From: UBA668 sp046076025
Lineage (GTDB): Bacteria > Actinomycetota > Acidimicrobiia > Acidimicrobiales > Ilumatobacteraceae
NCBI GenBank assembly: GCA_046076025.1
Contig: JBJTRF010000280.1
Location: forward strand, 1 to 13,767
DNA length: 13,767 bases
Reading direction: 5' to 3'
Shown: positions 1 through 6,827 of the stretch, one piece after another
How positions within the stretch are numbered: the stretch's first letter is position 1
Layout of the letters: each line of letters starts with the position of its first letter
Made by a program: the position numbers and the translations under genes
The notes under the pieces: model-generated
Told to the model about the DNA's origin: nothing
Seen by the model: the letters and a program-made list of their open reading frames with translations, nothing else
Databases searched by the model: none

Positions 1-2
1 GC

Positions 3-668
3 GCTGCTGCGCTGGCGCTCACCGGGATGTCGTCGGCGCAGGCGATGCCGCACGACAGTACGTGGGTGTGGGATGGCGGCGAGACGCGCTTCGCCGAGTT
101 CGAGTCGCCTGCCGACGTCACGGCCACGCTCGAGGACGGTGATCCGTCGATGCAGAAGGTCTTCGAGCGCACCGAGGTGACGGTCGGCGACGGCGCCGAA
201 CTCGACGAGTCCGACCTCGTTGCCAACCCGGCCGACCTCGCCGGCGCGGTGGCAGTCGACATCGACGAGGAGGCGGCCACCATCACCGTGACCGTCGTCG
301 AGGAGGGCTGCGTCACCGGCCTGCATGTCGGCATCTCCTACGACGGCTCGACGACGCTCATCACGCCCGTGGCCGACGGTCTCTTCGGCGGGTCGGCCGA
401 TGTCGAGCTGACTGCCCAGAGCGGTCTCGACACCTACGACATCACGTGGACCGCAACGGGCGAGACCTGCGTCGAGTTGGGCCCTGTGGGGTCGGCCTCG
501 ACGTTCGACTACGCGCTGTACATCCTCGTGTACGACACCTTCGGCCCGGATGATCCGATGCCGGTGGCGGGCAATGGCCTGTCGATCGCCGTGGCTGCCG
601 CGGTGCTGCTGGTGGCAGGTGTCGTGCTTACGCGTGCTGCAGCGCGGCGAGCTGCTCGGCCTCGATGA
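3..668 (+). CDS. Secreted, C-terminally membrane-anchored protein of unknown function (5' end outside window)
   Basis: The reading frame is open from base 3, and the first visible residues (AAALALTGMSSAQA) look like the end of a signal peptide with an A-Q-A cleavage site. The true start therefore lies left of the window, and the ATG at 27 is internal to the signal peptide. The mature part is acidic and rich in Asp, Glu, Thr and Val, with a beta-rich pattern and two cysteines that could form a disulfide. The C-terminus has MPVAG (bases 558-572), then a hydrophobic stretch of about 20 residues, then an Arg-rich tail (RAAARRAARPR). That order is the layout of a sortase sorting signal, although MPVAG departs from LPxTG, so a plain C-terminal membrane anchor is equally possible. 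I recognise no family. The last 41 bases overlap the 3' end of the opposite-strand Rieske gene. Confidence 0.75.
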   Translation, partial: AAALALTGMSSAQAMPHDSTWVWDGGETRFAEFESPADVTATLEDGDPSMQKVFERTEVTVGDGAELDESDLVANPADLAGAVAVDIDEEAATITVTVVEEGCVTGLHVGISYDGSTTLITPVADGLFGGSADVELTAQSGLDTYDITWTATGETCVELGPVGSASTFDYALYILVYDTFGPDDPMPVAGNGLSIAVAAAVLLVAGVVLTRAAARRAARPR

Positions 669-1662
669 GCTGAGCCAGTCGTCGCCGGAAGCGAACGCCG
701 CCGGTGTCGGACCGCAGGTTGAGGTGCGAGGGATCCTCGTCCATGCCGCGCTGCACGGCCTCGAGCACCGCTTTGTCCTCGTCGAAGGCGGCGCGCACCG
801 ACGCGGCGAAGGTGGCTGACACCTCGGCATCACCGGGGAACACGTTGCGGGTCTGGAACCAGAAGTAGCGCGTCGTGCGTTCGTCGACCGGCGTGAGGAA
901 GTTGTAGCTGTCCATCAGGAACGTGTCGGGGTGCATCGGCCGGCCCTCGCCGCCGGAGCCCGCCGGGGCGAAGACGGCCTTGATGAGCGCATGGCCGGGG
1001 TACCGCACCTCGTACTCCTGCTTGCGGTCGGTGTTGCCCGCGAACTTCAGGTACGGCGCGTAGAACGGCGCTGGCGGCGTGTCGGTCAACCAGCGCCAGG
1101 TGGTGACGCCGACATCGTCGATGGTGACCTGCATGGGCGTGTCGTCGGTGCCAGCCCCGGCGAACGAACTGCGGTGCACCCACGCCACGTGCGACGGGTC
1201 GAGCAGGTTGTCGCTGATGTAGAGGTAGTTGCAGCGCACCACCATGTCGTCGCCGTCGGTGCGGCCCCACTGCGGGTCGTCCCAGTGGCGCACATGGAAG
1301 ATGGTGGACGGGTCGGCGAGCCCAGGATCGCCCATCCACACCCACAGAAGTCCGTAGCGGGCCTCGACTGGATAGGCGCGCACGGCGGTGTTGGGCGGCA
1401 CCGTGCCGTTGGCGGGCGCCCGCAGGCAGGTGCCCTCGCAGTCGAGCACCATGCCGTGGTACCCGCATTCGATCGTGTCGCCGAGCACGCGGCCCATCGA
1501 GAGCGGCAGCTTGCGGTGCGGGCAGGCGTCGTGAAGGGCGCCGTAGGTGCCGTCGGAGCGGCGATAGAGGGCGATCCGCTCGCCGAGGAGGGTGGCTGCC
1601 ACGGGGGCGTCGCCGATTGCGCGCTCCCACTCGGCGACGTACCAGGCATTGCGGAGGAACAT
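628..1662 (-). CDS. Rieske [2Fe-2S] aromatic ring-hydroxylating oxygenase, VanA-like alpha subunit
   Basis: Predicted terminal oxygenase that uses electrons from a reductase partner to demethylate or hydroxylate an aromatic (or similar) substrate in the cytoplasm. The 344-residue length is usual for the vanillate O-demethylase/dicamba monooxygenase group. The Rieske cluster ligands are C47-x-H49 and C66-x2-H69 (CPHRKLPLS..ECGYHG). The mononuclear iron site is D155-x2-H158-x4-H163 in NLLDPSHVAWVH. The start MFLRNAWYVAEW is the standard N-terminus of this family. The frame stays open upstream to 2151, but that part is antisense to the neighbouring gene. There is no Shine-Dalgarno; a TACAGT hexamer six bases before the ATG suggests a leaderless mRNA. 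No reductase/ferredoxin gene is adjacent, so the electron donor is encoded elsewhere. The substrate cannot be told from sequence. Confidence 0.93.
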   Translation of the reverse strand: MFLRNAWYVAEWERAIGDAPVAATLLGERIALYRRSDGTYGALHDACPHRKLPLSMGRVLGDTIECGYHGMVLDCEGTCLRAPANGTVPPNTAVRAYPVEARYGLLWVWMGDPGLADPSTIFHVRHWDDPQWGRTDGDDMVVRCNYLYISDNLLDPSHVAWVHRSSFAGAGTDDTPMQVTIDDVGVTTWRWLTDTPPAPFYAPYLKFAGNTDRKQEYEVRYPGHALIKAVFAPAGSGGEGRPMHPDTFLMDSYNFLTPVDERTTRYFWFQTRNVFPGDAEVSATFAASVRAAFDEDKAVLEAVQRGMDEDPSHLNLRSDTGGVRFRRRLAQLIEAEQLAALQHA

Positions 1663-1668
1663 ACGGAA

Positions 1669-1674
1669 ACTGTA
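1669..1674 (-). promoter_or_regulatory. -10 hexamer TACAGT of the Rieske oxygenase gene (leaderless)
   Basis: TACAGT on the minus strand ends six bases before the ATG at 1662. With the usual 6-base gap from the -10 box to the start site, transcription would begin at the A of the ATG. No clear -35 element or Shine-Dalgarno is seen. Confidence 0.5.
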
Positions 1675-1699
1675 GGACACCTGCACAGGGCACAGGGGA

Positions 1700-1713
1700 G
1701 GGTCCTTGGACCC
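1700..1713. promoter_or_regulatory. Perfect palindrome GGGTCCTTGGACCC between divergent genes, candidate operator
   Basis: Two perfect 6-base arms (GGGTCC/GGACCC) around TT lie inside the 69-base gap between the Rieske gene and the GH16 gene. The centre is about 44.5 bases upstream of the Rieske start site, an activator-like position. It is about 25.5 bases upstream of the GH16 start site, between the -35 and -10 regions. One regulator could therefore act on both genes. The identity of the regulator is unknown. The arms resemble, but do not match, the DosR half-site (GGGACT). Confidence 0.35.
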
Positions 1714-1719
1714 GACTCG

Positions 1720-1725
1720 TATGAT
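1720..1725 (+). promoter_or_regulatory. -10 hexamer TATGAT of the GH16 gene (leaderless)
   Basis: TATGAT matches TATAAT at five of six positions and is followed by exactly six bases before the ATG at 1732. The predicted transcription start is therefore the start codon itself. No Shine-Dalgarno precedes this ATG. Confidence 0.55.
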
Positions 1726-1731
1726 CGGCCC

Positions 1732-2490
1732 ATGAGCCGCTCGCAGCGAAGGTGGATCCGTTCGGTGGTGGGACTGGTGCTCGCCGCCACGGCGATGGCG
1801 GCAGCGGGGGCGGTGCCGACGTCGGCCACCGATTCGGCGGTGGCACCCGCTGCGGTGGCGCCCACCGTCACCTTCTCGGGCCGCACGTGGACGGTGAAGA
1901 CCAGCACCTCGGCGGTCGGGCCCGGTCCGAACGTGTTCAGCCAGGCCAACGCCGTCGTCGACGAGTCCGGCTACCTGCGGCTGCGCATCAGCAAGGCGGG
2001 GCGGCGTTGGACGTGCGGCGAGGTGGTGCTGCAGGAGTCGCTCGGCTTCGGCACCTACGAGTGGGAGCTCGGCAGCAACGTCGCGAGCCTCGACCCGTTC
2101 GCCGTGCTCGGGCTGTTCACGTGGAACAACGACGATGCGTCGTACTTCCACCGCGAGATCGACTTCGAAGCAGCCCGGTGGGGCAACAGCCGCGACCGCA
2201 CCAACGCCCAGTGGGTGGTGCAGCCGTGGGATGTCAGCGGCAACCTGCGGCGCTTCGCCATCGGCTCGACAGTGCCCACCGTGATCAAGTTCACGTGGTC
2301 GGCGTCGCGGGTCGACTTCGCCACGCTGGTGGGCGGCAACGTGGTCGAGGCGTGGTCGTACACGGGCAGTTACGTGCCGCCCGCCGGCGGCGAGAACCCG
2401 CGGATGAACCTGTGGCTCTACAACGGCCGCTCGCCGAAGGCTGCGGTCGAGGTGATCATCCGCCGGTTCACCTTCACGCCGGCCTCCTGA
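1732..2490 (+). CDS. Secreted glycoside hydrolase family 16-like protein
   Basis: 252 residues. The N-terminus has a charged start (MSRSQRRWIR), a hydrophobic core at about 11-27 and a likely cleavage region near 27-33, so export is expected. The rest fits the concanavalin-like beta-sandwich of GH16, which cleaves beta-glucans, xyloglucan or related galactans. Support comes from FGTYEWELGSN, then LGLFTWNND, then the catalytic signature E142-I-D144-F-E146 inside FHREIDFEAARWG. This is the ExDxE form typical of lichenases and xyloglucan transglycosylases: E142 as nucleophile, D144 as helper, E146 as acid/base. A Trp/Tyr-rich C-terminal half (NLWLYNGRSP) matches the fold. The start at 1732 is chosen from the signal peptide and the -10 box. 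Divergent from the Rieske gene. The substrate is not determinable; a non-catalytic sugar-binding role is less likely because the triad is complete. Confidence 0.82.
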   Translation: MSRSQRRWIRSVVGLVLAATAMAAAGAVPTSATDSAVAPAAVAPTVTFSGRTWTVKTSTSAVGPGPNVFSQANAVVDESGYLRLRISKAGRRWTCGEVVLQESLGFGTYEWELGSNVASLDPFAVLGLFTWNNDDASYFHREIDFEAARWGNSRDRTNAQWVVQPWDVSGNLRRFAIGSTVPTVIKFTWSASRVDFATLVGGNVVEAWSYTGSYVPPAGGENPRMNLWLYNGRSPKAAVEVIIRRFTFTPAS

Positions 2491-2491
2491 T

Positions 2492-2509
2492 CCTGCCGCT
2501 GATGGCGGG
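2492..2509 (+). terminator. Hairpin after the GH16 gene, possible weak terminator
   Basis: CCTGCC and GGCGGG pair around a 6-base loop (one G-T pair), two bases after the GH16 stop. No T-run follows, so this is at best a non-canonical terminator. Confidence 0.25.
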
Positions 2510-2527
2510 TGCTCCTGCCGCCGGCCC

Positions 2528-2533
2528 TACAGT
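2528..2533 (+). promoter_or_regulatory. -10 hexamer TACAGT of the SPFH gene
   Basis: TACAGT predicts a start site near 2540, giving a leader of about 15 bases that carries the Shine-Dalgarno AAGGGAG (2542-2548), six bases before the ATG at 2555. No convincing -35 is seen. Unlike its leaderless neighbours, this gene has an ordinary ribosome-binding site. Confidence 0.4.
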
Positions 2534-2554
2534 GACCGCCGAAGGGAGCACCCA

Positions 2555-3493
2555 ATGCCCACGCTCGCACTCGTTGTCGGCGCGCTTGTCGCCATCATCC
2601 TCCTCGTCACCAGCCTGCGGACGGTGAGCCAGGGCACCATGGCGGTGACGACCGTGTTCGGGAAGTACCGCCGCACCCTGCGGCCCGGCCTGAACCTGCT
2701 CATCCCGGTGGTCGAGCGGATCTACCGCCGCATCACCGTGCAGAACCGCGCCATTGAGCTGCAGTTCCAGGCCATTACCCAGGACCAGGCCAACGTGTAC
2801 TTCACGGCGATGCTGCTGTACGCGGCGATCAACGAGGCCGAGGAGACGATCAAGAACATCGCCTTCAAGTTCGTGTCAGAGCAGGACTTCCTCACGGCGC
2901 TGATCCGCAGCGTCGAGGGCAGCACCCGCGGCTTCGTGGCGACAAAGAAGCAGGCCGAGATCCTGCTGCTGCGCGGCGAGATCGTCGCCGAGGTGAAGGA
3001 CAACCTCGACCATGTCATCGAGGGCTGGGGCTACCACCTCATCGACCTCCAGCTGAACGACATCACCTTCGACCAGGCGATCACCACCTCGATGGCCCAG
3101 GTGGTGGCGAGCAACAACCTGAAGGCAGCCGCCACCAACGAGGGCGATGCGCTGCTGATCCGCCGCACCAAGGAGGCCGAGGCCGAGGGCACCGCCATCC
3201 GCATCGGTGCCGAGGCCGAGCGCACCGCCGCCCAACTGCGCGGCCAGGGCGTCGCGCTGTTCCGCGAGGAGGTGGCCCGCGGCCTCGCCCAGGCGGCGCG
3301 CGAACTCGAGGACCAGAACGTCGACTCGGCGCTCATCCTGTTCTCGATGTGGACCGAGAGCATCCGACACGTTGCTGAGAACGGGAAGGGCAACGTGCTG
3401 TTCCTCGACGGCTCGCCGGAGGGCATGCAGAAGCAGATCCGCGACCTGATGGCGATGCAGCAACTCGATACGTCGGTGCGCCCGCAGACCTGA
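2555..3493 (+). CDS. SPFH/band 7 (stomatin/prohibitin-like) membrane protein
   Basis: 312 residues. One N-terminal membrane helix (about residues 3-20) is followed by the SPFH domain (about 25-190), recognisable by GTMAVTTVFGKYRRTLRPGLN and LLIPVVERIYRRI. An Ala/Glu-rich coiled coil follows (about 195-260, RRTKEAEAEGTAIRIGAEAERTAAQLRG), then a hydrophobic segment and a short tail. Such proteins oligomerise into membrane rings or scaffolds that organise lipid domains and control membrane proteases (HflC, QmcA, stomatins). No NfeD-type partner or FtsH gene adjoins it, so its partner is unknown. The start is fixed by AAGGGAG six bases before the ATG. The gene ends 18 bases from the convergent tRNA. 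Confidence 0.9.
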   Translation: MPTLALVVGALVAIILLVTSLRTVSQGTMAVTTVFGKYRRTLRPGLNLLIPVVERIYRRITVQNRAIELQFQAITQDQANVYFTAMLLYAAINEAEETIKNIAFKFVSEQDFLTALIRSVEGSTRGFVATKKQAEILLLRGEIVAEVKDNLDHVIEGWGYHLIDLQLNDITFDQAITTSMAQVVASNNLKAAATNEGDALLIRRTKEAEAEGTAIRIGAEAERTAAQLRGQGVALFREEVARGLAQAARELEDQNVDSALILFSMWTESIRHVAENGKGNVLFLDGSPEGMQKQIRDLMAMQQLDTSVRPQT

Positions 3494-3511
3494 CGGCCCG
3501 CCGGCACTACG

Positions 3512-3583
3512 TCGGGGAGGCGGGATTTGAACCCGCGACCTCCTGCACCCAAAGCAGGAACGCTACCACTGCGCCACTCCCCG
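3512..3583 (-). tRNA. tRNA-Pro, anticodon UGG
   Basis: A full cloverleaf can be drawn on the minus strand. The acceptor stem is CGGGGAG/CTCCCCG with discriminator A, the D-arm GCGC-AGTGGTA-GCGT, and the anticodon stem CCTGC/GCAGG with loop TTTGGGT (anticodon TGG; plus-strand 3549-3551). The T-arm is GCGGG-TTCAAAT-CCCGC. The C1-G72 pair and A73 are typical of tRNA-Pro. It is 72 bases long, with a short 7-base D loop. CCA is not encoded (CGT follows), so it must be added after transcription. It stands alone, convergent to the SPFH gene. Confidence 0.95.
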
Positions 3584-3594
3584 TGACCGGGGCC

Positions 3595-3600
3595 ATCGTA
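3595..3600 (-). promoter_or_regulatory. Possible -10 hexamer TACGAT of the tRNA-Pro gene
   Basis: TACGAT on the minus strand lies 11 bases before the tRNA 5' end, predicting a start about five bases upstream of the mature tRNA. No -35 at the right spacing is obvious. Confidence 0.3.
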
Positions 3601-3707
3601 GCGATGACGGTCGCAGCGGCGGCTCGCCAAGGTGCGGTGCAGCAGACCGGCGGCAGGCGATCTGGCAGCATGGAAGCCGAGCACGGCGTCAGCAGGTGCC
3701 GTGTCCG

Positions 3708-3714
3708 AAGGAGG
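3708..3714 (+). promoter_or_regulatory. Shine-Dalgarno AAGGAGG that fixes the cupin start
   Basis: A strong ribosome-binding site five bases before the ATG at 3720. It rules out the in-frame GTG at 3696, which lies upstream of this site. Confidence 0.85.
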
Positions 3715-3719
3715 ACGCA

Positions 3720-4403
3720 ATGTTCGTGCCCGACATCCACTCCGTGCCGCTGCTGGCGTCGGGCGCCTTCGGCGACATGATGCTCGTCGACGACGGCGGC
3801 GTGCAGGTGGGCGTGTGGTCGGCGCAGCCCGGCGAGCTCGTCGGCACCACCGGCGACTACGACGAGGTGATGCTGATGGTCGGCGGCCGCGCCACGGTTC
3901 GCCACGACGACGGCGAGTACGACCTGGCGCCCGGCGTGTTGTGGTCGACACCGCGGCACTGGCGCGGCGACTGGGCCGTGCACCGCGAGGTGCGCAAGAT
4001 GTACGTCATCGACCATCGCGCCGTTGAGGCCAGCAGCCCGGCCTACCTGTCGAACGCGCATACGGCCGAGCTCGGCGCGGCGACACGGCGGCCGACGGTG
4101 CTCGACGGCGACCCGCACGAGCGCAGCCTCACCCTGTGGTCGCACAACCGGATCGAGACAGGGGTGTGGGACTGCACGCCCGGCACTTTCCCGTTCCGGC
4201 GCGACGGCTACGACGAGGTGTTCTGCGTGCTGGCCGGCCATGCCACGGTGGCATTCGACAGCGGGATGTCGTTCGACATGCGCTCGGGCTCGATGCTCGT
4301 CACCACATCGGGCAGCACCGGCACGTGGACAGTGCACGAGACGGTGCGCAAGGCCTTCGTCATCGTGCACGACCGCCAGCCGCGTCGCGCTCCGGCGGAC
4401 TGA
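3720..4403 (+). CDS. Tandem cupin_3-type (ureidoglycine aminohydrolase/EutQ-like) bicupin
   Basis: 227 residues made of two similar halves. Domain 1 (about 31-100) runs GVWSAQPGELV, DYDEVMLMVGGRATV, LAPGV, GDWAVHREVRKMYVID. Domain 2 (about 148-218) runs GVWDCTPGTFPF, GYDEVFCVLAGHATV, MRSGSMLV, GTWTVHETVRKAFVI. The x-DEV-x-x-V-x-x-G-x-A-T-V strand pair and the W-x-V-x-E-x-V-R-K motif at the end of each half fit the DUF861/cupin_3 family, whose members include (S)-ureidoglycine aminohydrolase. The usual His-rich metal site of other cupins is not seen, so metal binding is uncertain. Neighbours give no hint of purine catabolism. The substrate is unknown; single-domain relatives are common, two on one chain less so. 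Confidence 0.8.
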   Translation: MFVPDIHSVPLLASGAFGDMMLVDDGGVQVGVWSAQPGELVGTTGDYDEVMLMVGGRATVRHDDGEYDLAPGVLWSTPRHWRGDWAVHREVRKMYVIDHRAVEASSPAYLSNAHTAELGAATRRPTVLDGDPHERSLTLWSHNRIETGVWDCTPGTFPFRRDGYDEVFCVLAGHATVAFDSGMSFDMRSGSMLVTTSGSTGTWTVHETVRKAFVIVHDRQPRRAPAD

Positions 4404-4414
4404 GGCGTTGCCGG

Positions 4415-5853
4415 TCAGTACGTGTCGTTGTCTCTCGCTGGCCTGGTGAGGGGCACGTGCCACGTCGCCACCGTGCCCTCGAGGTCGCCGGGCGCGATGC
4501 CGAAGGAGCCGCCCAGTTGTCGGGCCCGTCCGGCGAGGTTCAGCAGGCCGCGGCCCGCCGGATTGGAGTGCTCGAATCCGCCGCCGTCGTCGGCCACGGT
4601 GAGGGTGAGGCGGTTGGCGAACAGGTGGAGGCTGACGTCGACGCGCGTGGCGTGCGAATGCCGCGCCGCATTCGAGAGGATCTCGCGCAGTGAGTAGTCG
4701 AGGTGCTCGCCCACGATCTCGCCGACGGTGTCGAGGTCGCCGAGCACACTGAGACTCGGCTCGAATCCCAGTGCCGCGCCGGCCTCGGCGACGATGCCCC
4801 GGACCTCGCCGACGAGGCCGCGGGGCGCCGTCGCTCCGTCGGCGAGGTCCAGCATCATCGTCCGCAACTGGCGCACCTGCGCGTCGTGCAAGACGACAAT
4901 CCTCTCGCCGACCTCAGCGGCCTCGGCACCGAGGAGGGGGAGCAGCGACGAGGCCAGCATGCCGCTGGCGAGGATCTGCTGCAGCAGTCCGTCGTGCAGG
5001 TCACGCGCGATGTGCCGTCGTTCCTCGGCTGCCGCCTCGGACGCGACGACAGTGGCGCGCAGGCTGAGCAGTTCCACCCGTGCCGACACGTTGCGCCACG
5101 TCGTGCTCACGGTGGTGGCGTCGACCCTGCTGATGCTGACGTCGAACTCGGCCGTGCCGGCTCCGCTGCCGGTCGTGGCCGTGACGCCCGACGAGAAGAA
5201 GGGCTCGCCGGTGGCGAGCACCCCCGCATAGACCGACAGCAGTCGCTCGAATCCGTCGGCGGGCAGCAGGCTCGAGGTCAGCGTCCCCACGAGCGTGCCC
5301 AGTGGCACGCCGAAGTGGGTCGTCGCTGCGCTGTTCGCCTCGGCGATCACGAAGTCGGTGATGCGGCCGTGCGGATCGCGGACCGCCTCGCAGCATGCGT
5401 ACGGATCGACCATCGACTCGAGGGCGGCCGTGAGCCGGTGGATCCGGCGGTGGTGGAGATCTCGCGCCTCGACCTGCGCCTGGATGTCGTGCCACGAGGC
5501 AAGACGGCCCATCAACTCGCCGGTGTCGCTGATGATCGGCCGCACGCGGATCGACATCCACCGGTACGTGCCGTCGACGCGCCGCAGGCGAACGTCGAAC
5601 GCTGCCTCCTGCCGGTCGCGGAGCCGCTCCTGCGCCCCTCGCACGGCGAGGGCGTCGGCCGGGTGCACCAGCTGGACGAATGGGGTGCCGATGAGGTCGT
5701 CAGGCGTCCAGCCAAGGAGGCGCTGCACCGAGTCGGTGGTCACTCGATGATGCCCGTGTTCGAGCCGCGCACCACGGCGTCGGCCGACTGCTCGAGCATG
5801 AGAAGCGCGTCGGGTTGACCCGGTGCCCCTCGGTCGCGGCGGCGTCCGAACAC
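4415..5853 (-). pseudogene. PAS-PAS-HisKA_3 sensor histidine kinase, frame broken near 5741 (one base missing)
   Basis: The C-terminal 440 or so residues read without interruption. They contain the end of a first PAS domain (TTDSVQRLLGWTPDDLIGT) and a second PAS domain (about 145-260 in the corrected protein). The HisKA_3 dimerisation motif EERRHIARDLHDGLLQQ follows, with phospho-acceptor H287 (bases 4994-4996), then an HATPase_c domain with N-box EILSNAARHS, G1 DDGGGF and G2 GRGLLNLAGRARQLGG. This is the NarL/DesK/DosS class. The start of PAS1 (ALLMLEQSADAVVRGSNTGIIE) is in another frame and hits a TGA at 5740-5742. Adding one G there gives GIIEWTTDSVQ, a normal PAS sequence, and a 479-residue protein from GTG 5853 (or ATG 5799). 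It could be a sequencing error or a real mutation. No membrane helices; cytoplasmic. No adjacent response regulator. Stops 11 bases from the convergent cupin. Confidence 0.82.
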
Positions 5854-5870
5854 CGAATGAGTCCACCACG

Positions 5871-5885
5871 CCGGCGGGGCGCCGG
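5871..5885. repeat. Perfect GC-rich inverted repeat between USP and kinase genes
   Basis: CCGGCG-GGG-CGCCGG, two 6-base arms and a 3-base loop, in the 85-base gap upstream of the kinase. In the minus-strand transcript it would form a stable hairpin shortly before the kinase start. It has no T-run, so it is not a classic terminator; it might damp kinase expression relative to the USP. Confidence 0.4.
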
Positions 5886-5927
5886 ACGACCTCGCGCTGG
5901 CTCCAGGCGAGCACTCGCGCGTGCGGT

Positions 5928-5937
5928 GGGGGGGGGG
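5928..5937. repeat. Ten-base G/C homopolymer between USP and kinase genes
   Basis: A run of ten G on the plus strand (ten C on the coding strand) ends one base after the USP stop codon. It is intergenic and lies about 75 bases before the proposed kinase start. Runs of this length are prone to slippage in replication and to sequencing error. Confidence 0.85.
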
Positions 5938-5938
5938 C

Positions 5939-6826
5939 TTACGCGGCGTGGCGAACGAGTGCCACCGGCACCGATGCATGCTGCAGCACGGCGCGGCTCG
6001 TCGAGCCGAGCAGGAGTGCTGCGAAGCCGCCGCGGCCGCGCGATCCGACGACGACCAAGTCGGCCGACCGTCCCGCATCGATGATCGCCTTGGCCGGGTT
6101 GTCCTCGCTGACGACCGAGTGCACGCGCACGTGCTGGCACCTGGTGCGCGCCTGGCACTCTGCGGCCTCGAGCATGCGCATCGCGTCGACGCGCATCTCG
6201 TGGCGCGGATCGCTGGCGCCGTGCCGACCGTTCGGGTACGGGTACGACCAGGCGTGCACGAGCTCGAGCTCGGCGCTGGTTCGCGCTGCCTCGTCGACCG
6301 CCCAGCGCAGCGCCTCGTCGCTGCACTCCGAGCCGTCGATGCCGACGACGATGCGGTCGATGTCGGGCGACGGGCGATCGGCGCCGTGCACCACCACGAC
6401 CGGGCCGTGGGCGCGATACGCGACCACGGTGGCAACCGAGCCGAGCACGTCGGTGAGTCGGCCTGGGTGCGACGTCGCGCCCACCACCACGATGTCGTCC
6501 TCGCTGGCCGCGCTGGCAACGGCGTAGCCGGGGGCGCCCAGCACCGTCTCGCCCGACACCTCGACGCCGAGCCCGAACGATCGGGCGAGGTCGACGGCGC
6601 GTCGGTTCACCACTTCGCGCTGGTGGACCATGTCGTCCATCGACGAGCCGACGCCGTGGGCGCTGCCGACGATGCCTGCCTCGACCGACACCGGCAGTTC
6701 GACACAGGTCATCACGTGCAGCGGGCAGCGGCGGCGAGCCGCCTCGTGCGCGCCCCACCGCAGCGCCTCGATCGAGCCCTCGGTGCCATCGACACCGACG
6801 ACGACGCGCGGGCTGCGGCCGCCCAT
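5939..6826 (-). CDS. Tandem-domain universal stress protein (UspA family)
   Basis: 295 residues, two USP domains (about 5-147 and 156-293). Each starts with the nucleotide-site strand VVVGVDGTEGS (D13) or IVVGIDGSECS (D164). Domain 2 has the full ATP-binding loop G261-x2-G264-x9-G274-S. In domain 1 the second glycine is Ser (G116-x2-S119-x9-G129-S), so ATP binding may be weaker there. In actinobacteria tandem USPs are induced by oxygen limitation, nitric oxide and nutrient stress; many are DosR-controlled in Mycobacterium. The ATG lies one base after the TGA of the multicopper oxidase, so the two are co-transcribed and probably translationally coupled. It is followed by the C10 tract and the kinase on the same strand. 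Confidence 0.94.
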   Translation of the reverse strand: MGGRSPRVVVGVDGTEGSIEALRWGAHEAARRRCPLHVMTCVELPVSVEAGIVGSAHGVGSSMDDMVHQREVVNRRAVDLARSFGLGVEVSGETVLGAPGYAVASAASEDDIVVVGATSHPGRLTDVLGSVATVVAYRAHGPVVVVHGADRPSPDIDRIVVGIDGSECSDEALRWAVDEAARTSAELELVHAWSYPYPNGRHGASDPRHEMRVDAMRMLEAAECQARTRCQHVRVHSVVSEDNPAKAIIDAGRSADLVVVGSRGRGGFAALLLGSTSRAVLQHASVPVALVRHAA

Positions 6827-6827
6827 G

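Noticed and set aside
931..1731. Long open frame on the plus strand running into the GH16 gene
   Set aside because: It is antisense to the Rieske gene, low in hydrophobic pattern and rich in Arg, Val, His and Ala, as expected from reversed GC-rich codons. The GH16 start is set at 1732 by the signal peptide and promoter.
3580..3593. CCCCG-TGA-CCGGGG inverted repeat beside the tRNA
   Set aside because: Half of it is the tRNA acceptor stem, and it lies at the 5' side of the tRNA gene, so it cannot act as its terminator.
4399..4419. ACTGA-N11-TCAGT inverted repeat spanning the stops of the cupin and the kinase
   Set aside because: Only five base pairs with an 11-base loop, and it is largely explained by two convergent TGA stop codons; too weak to call a bidirectional terminator.
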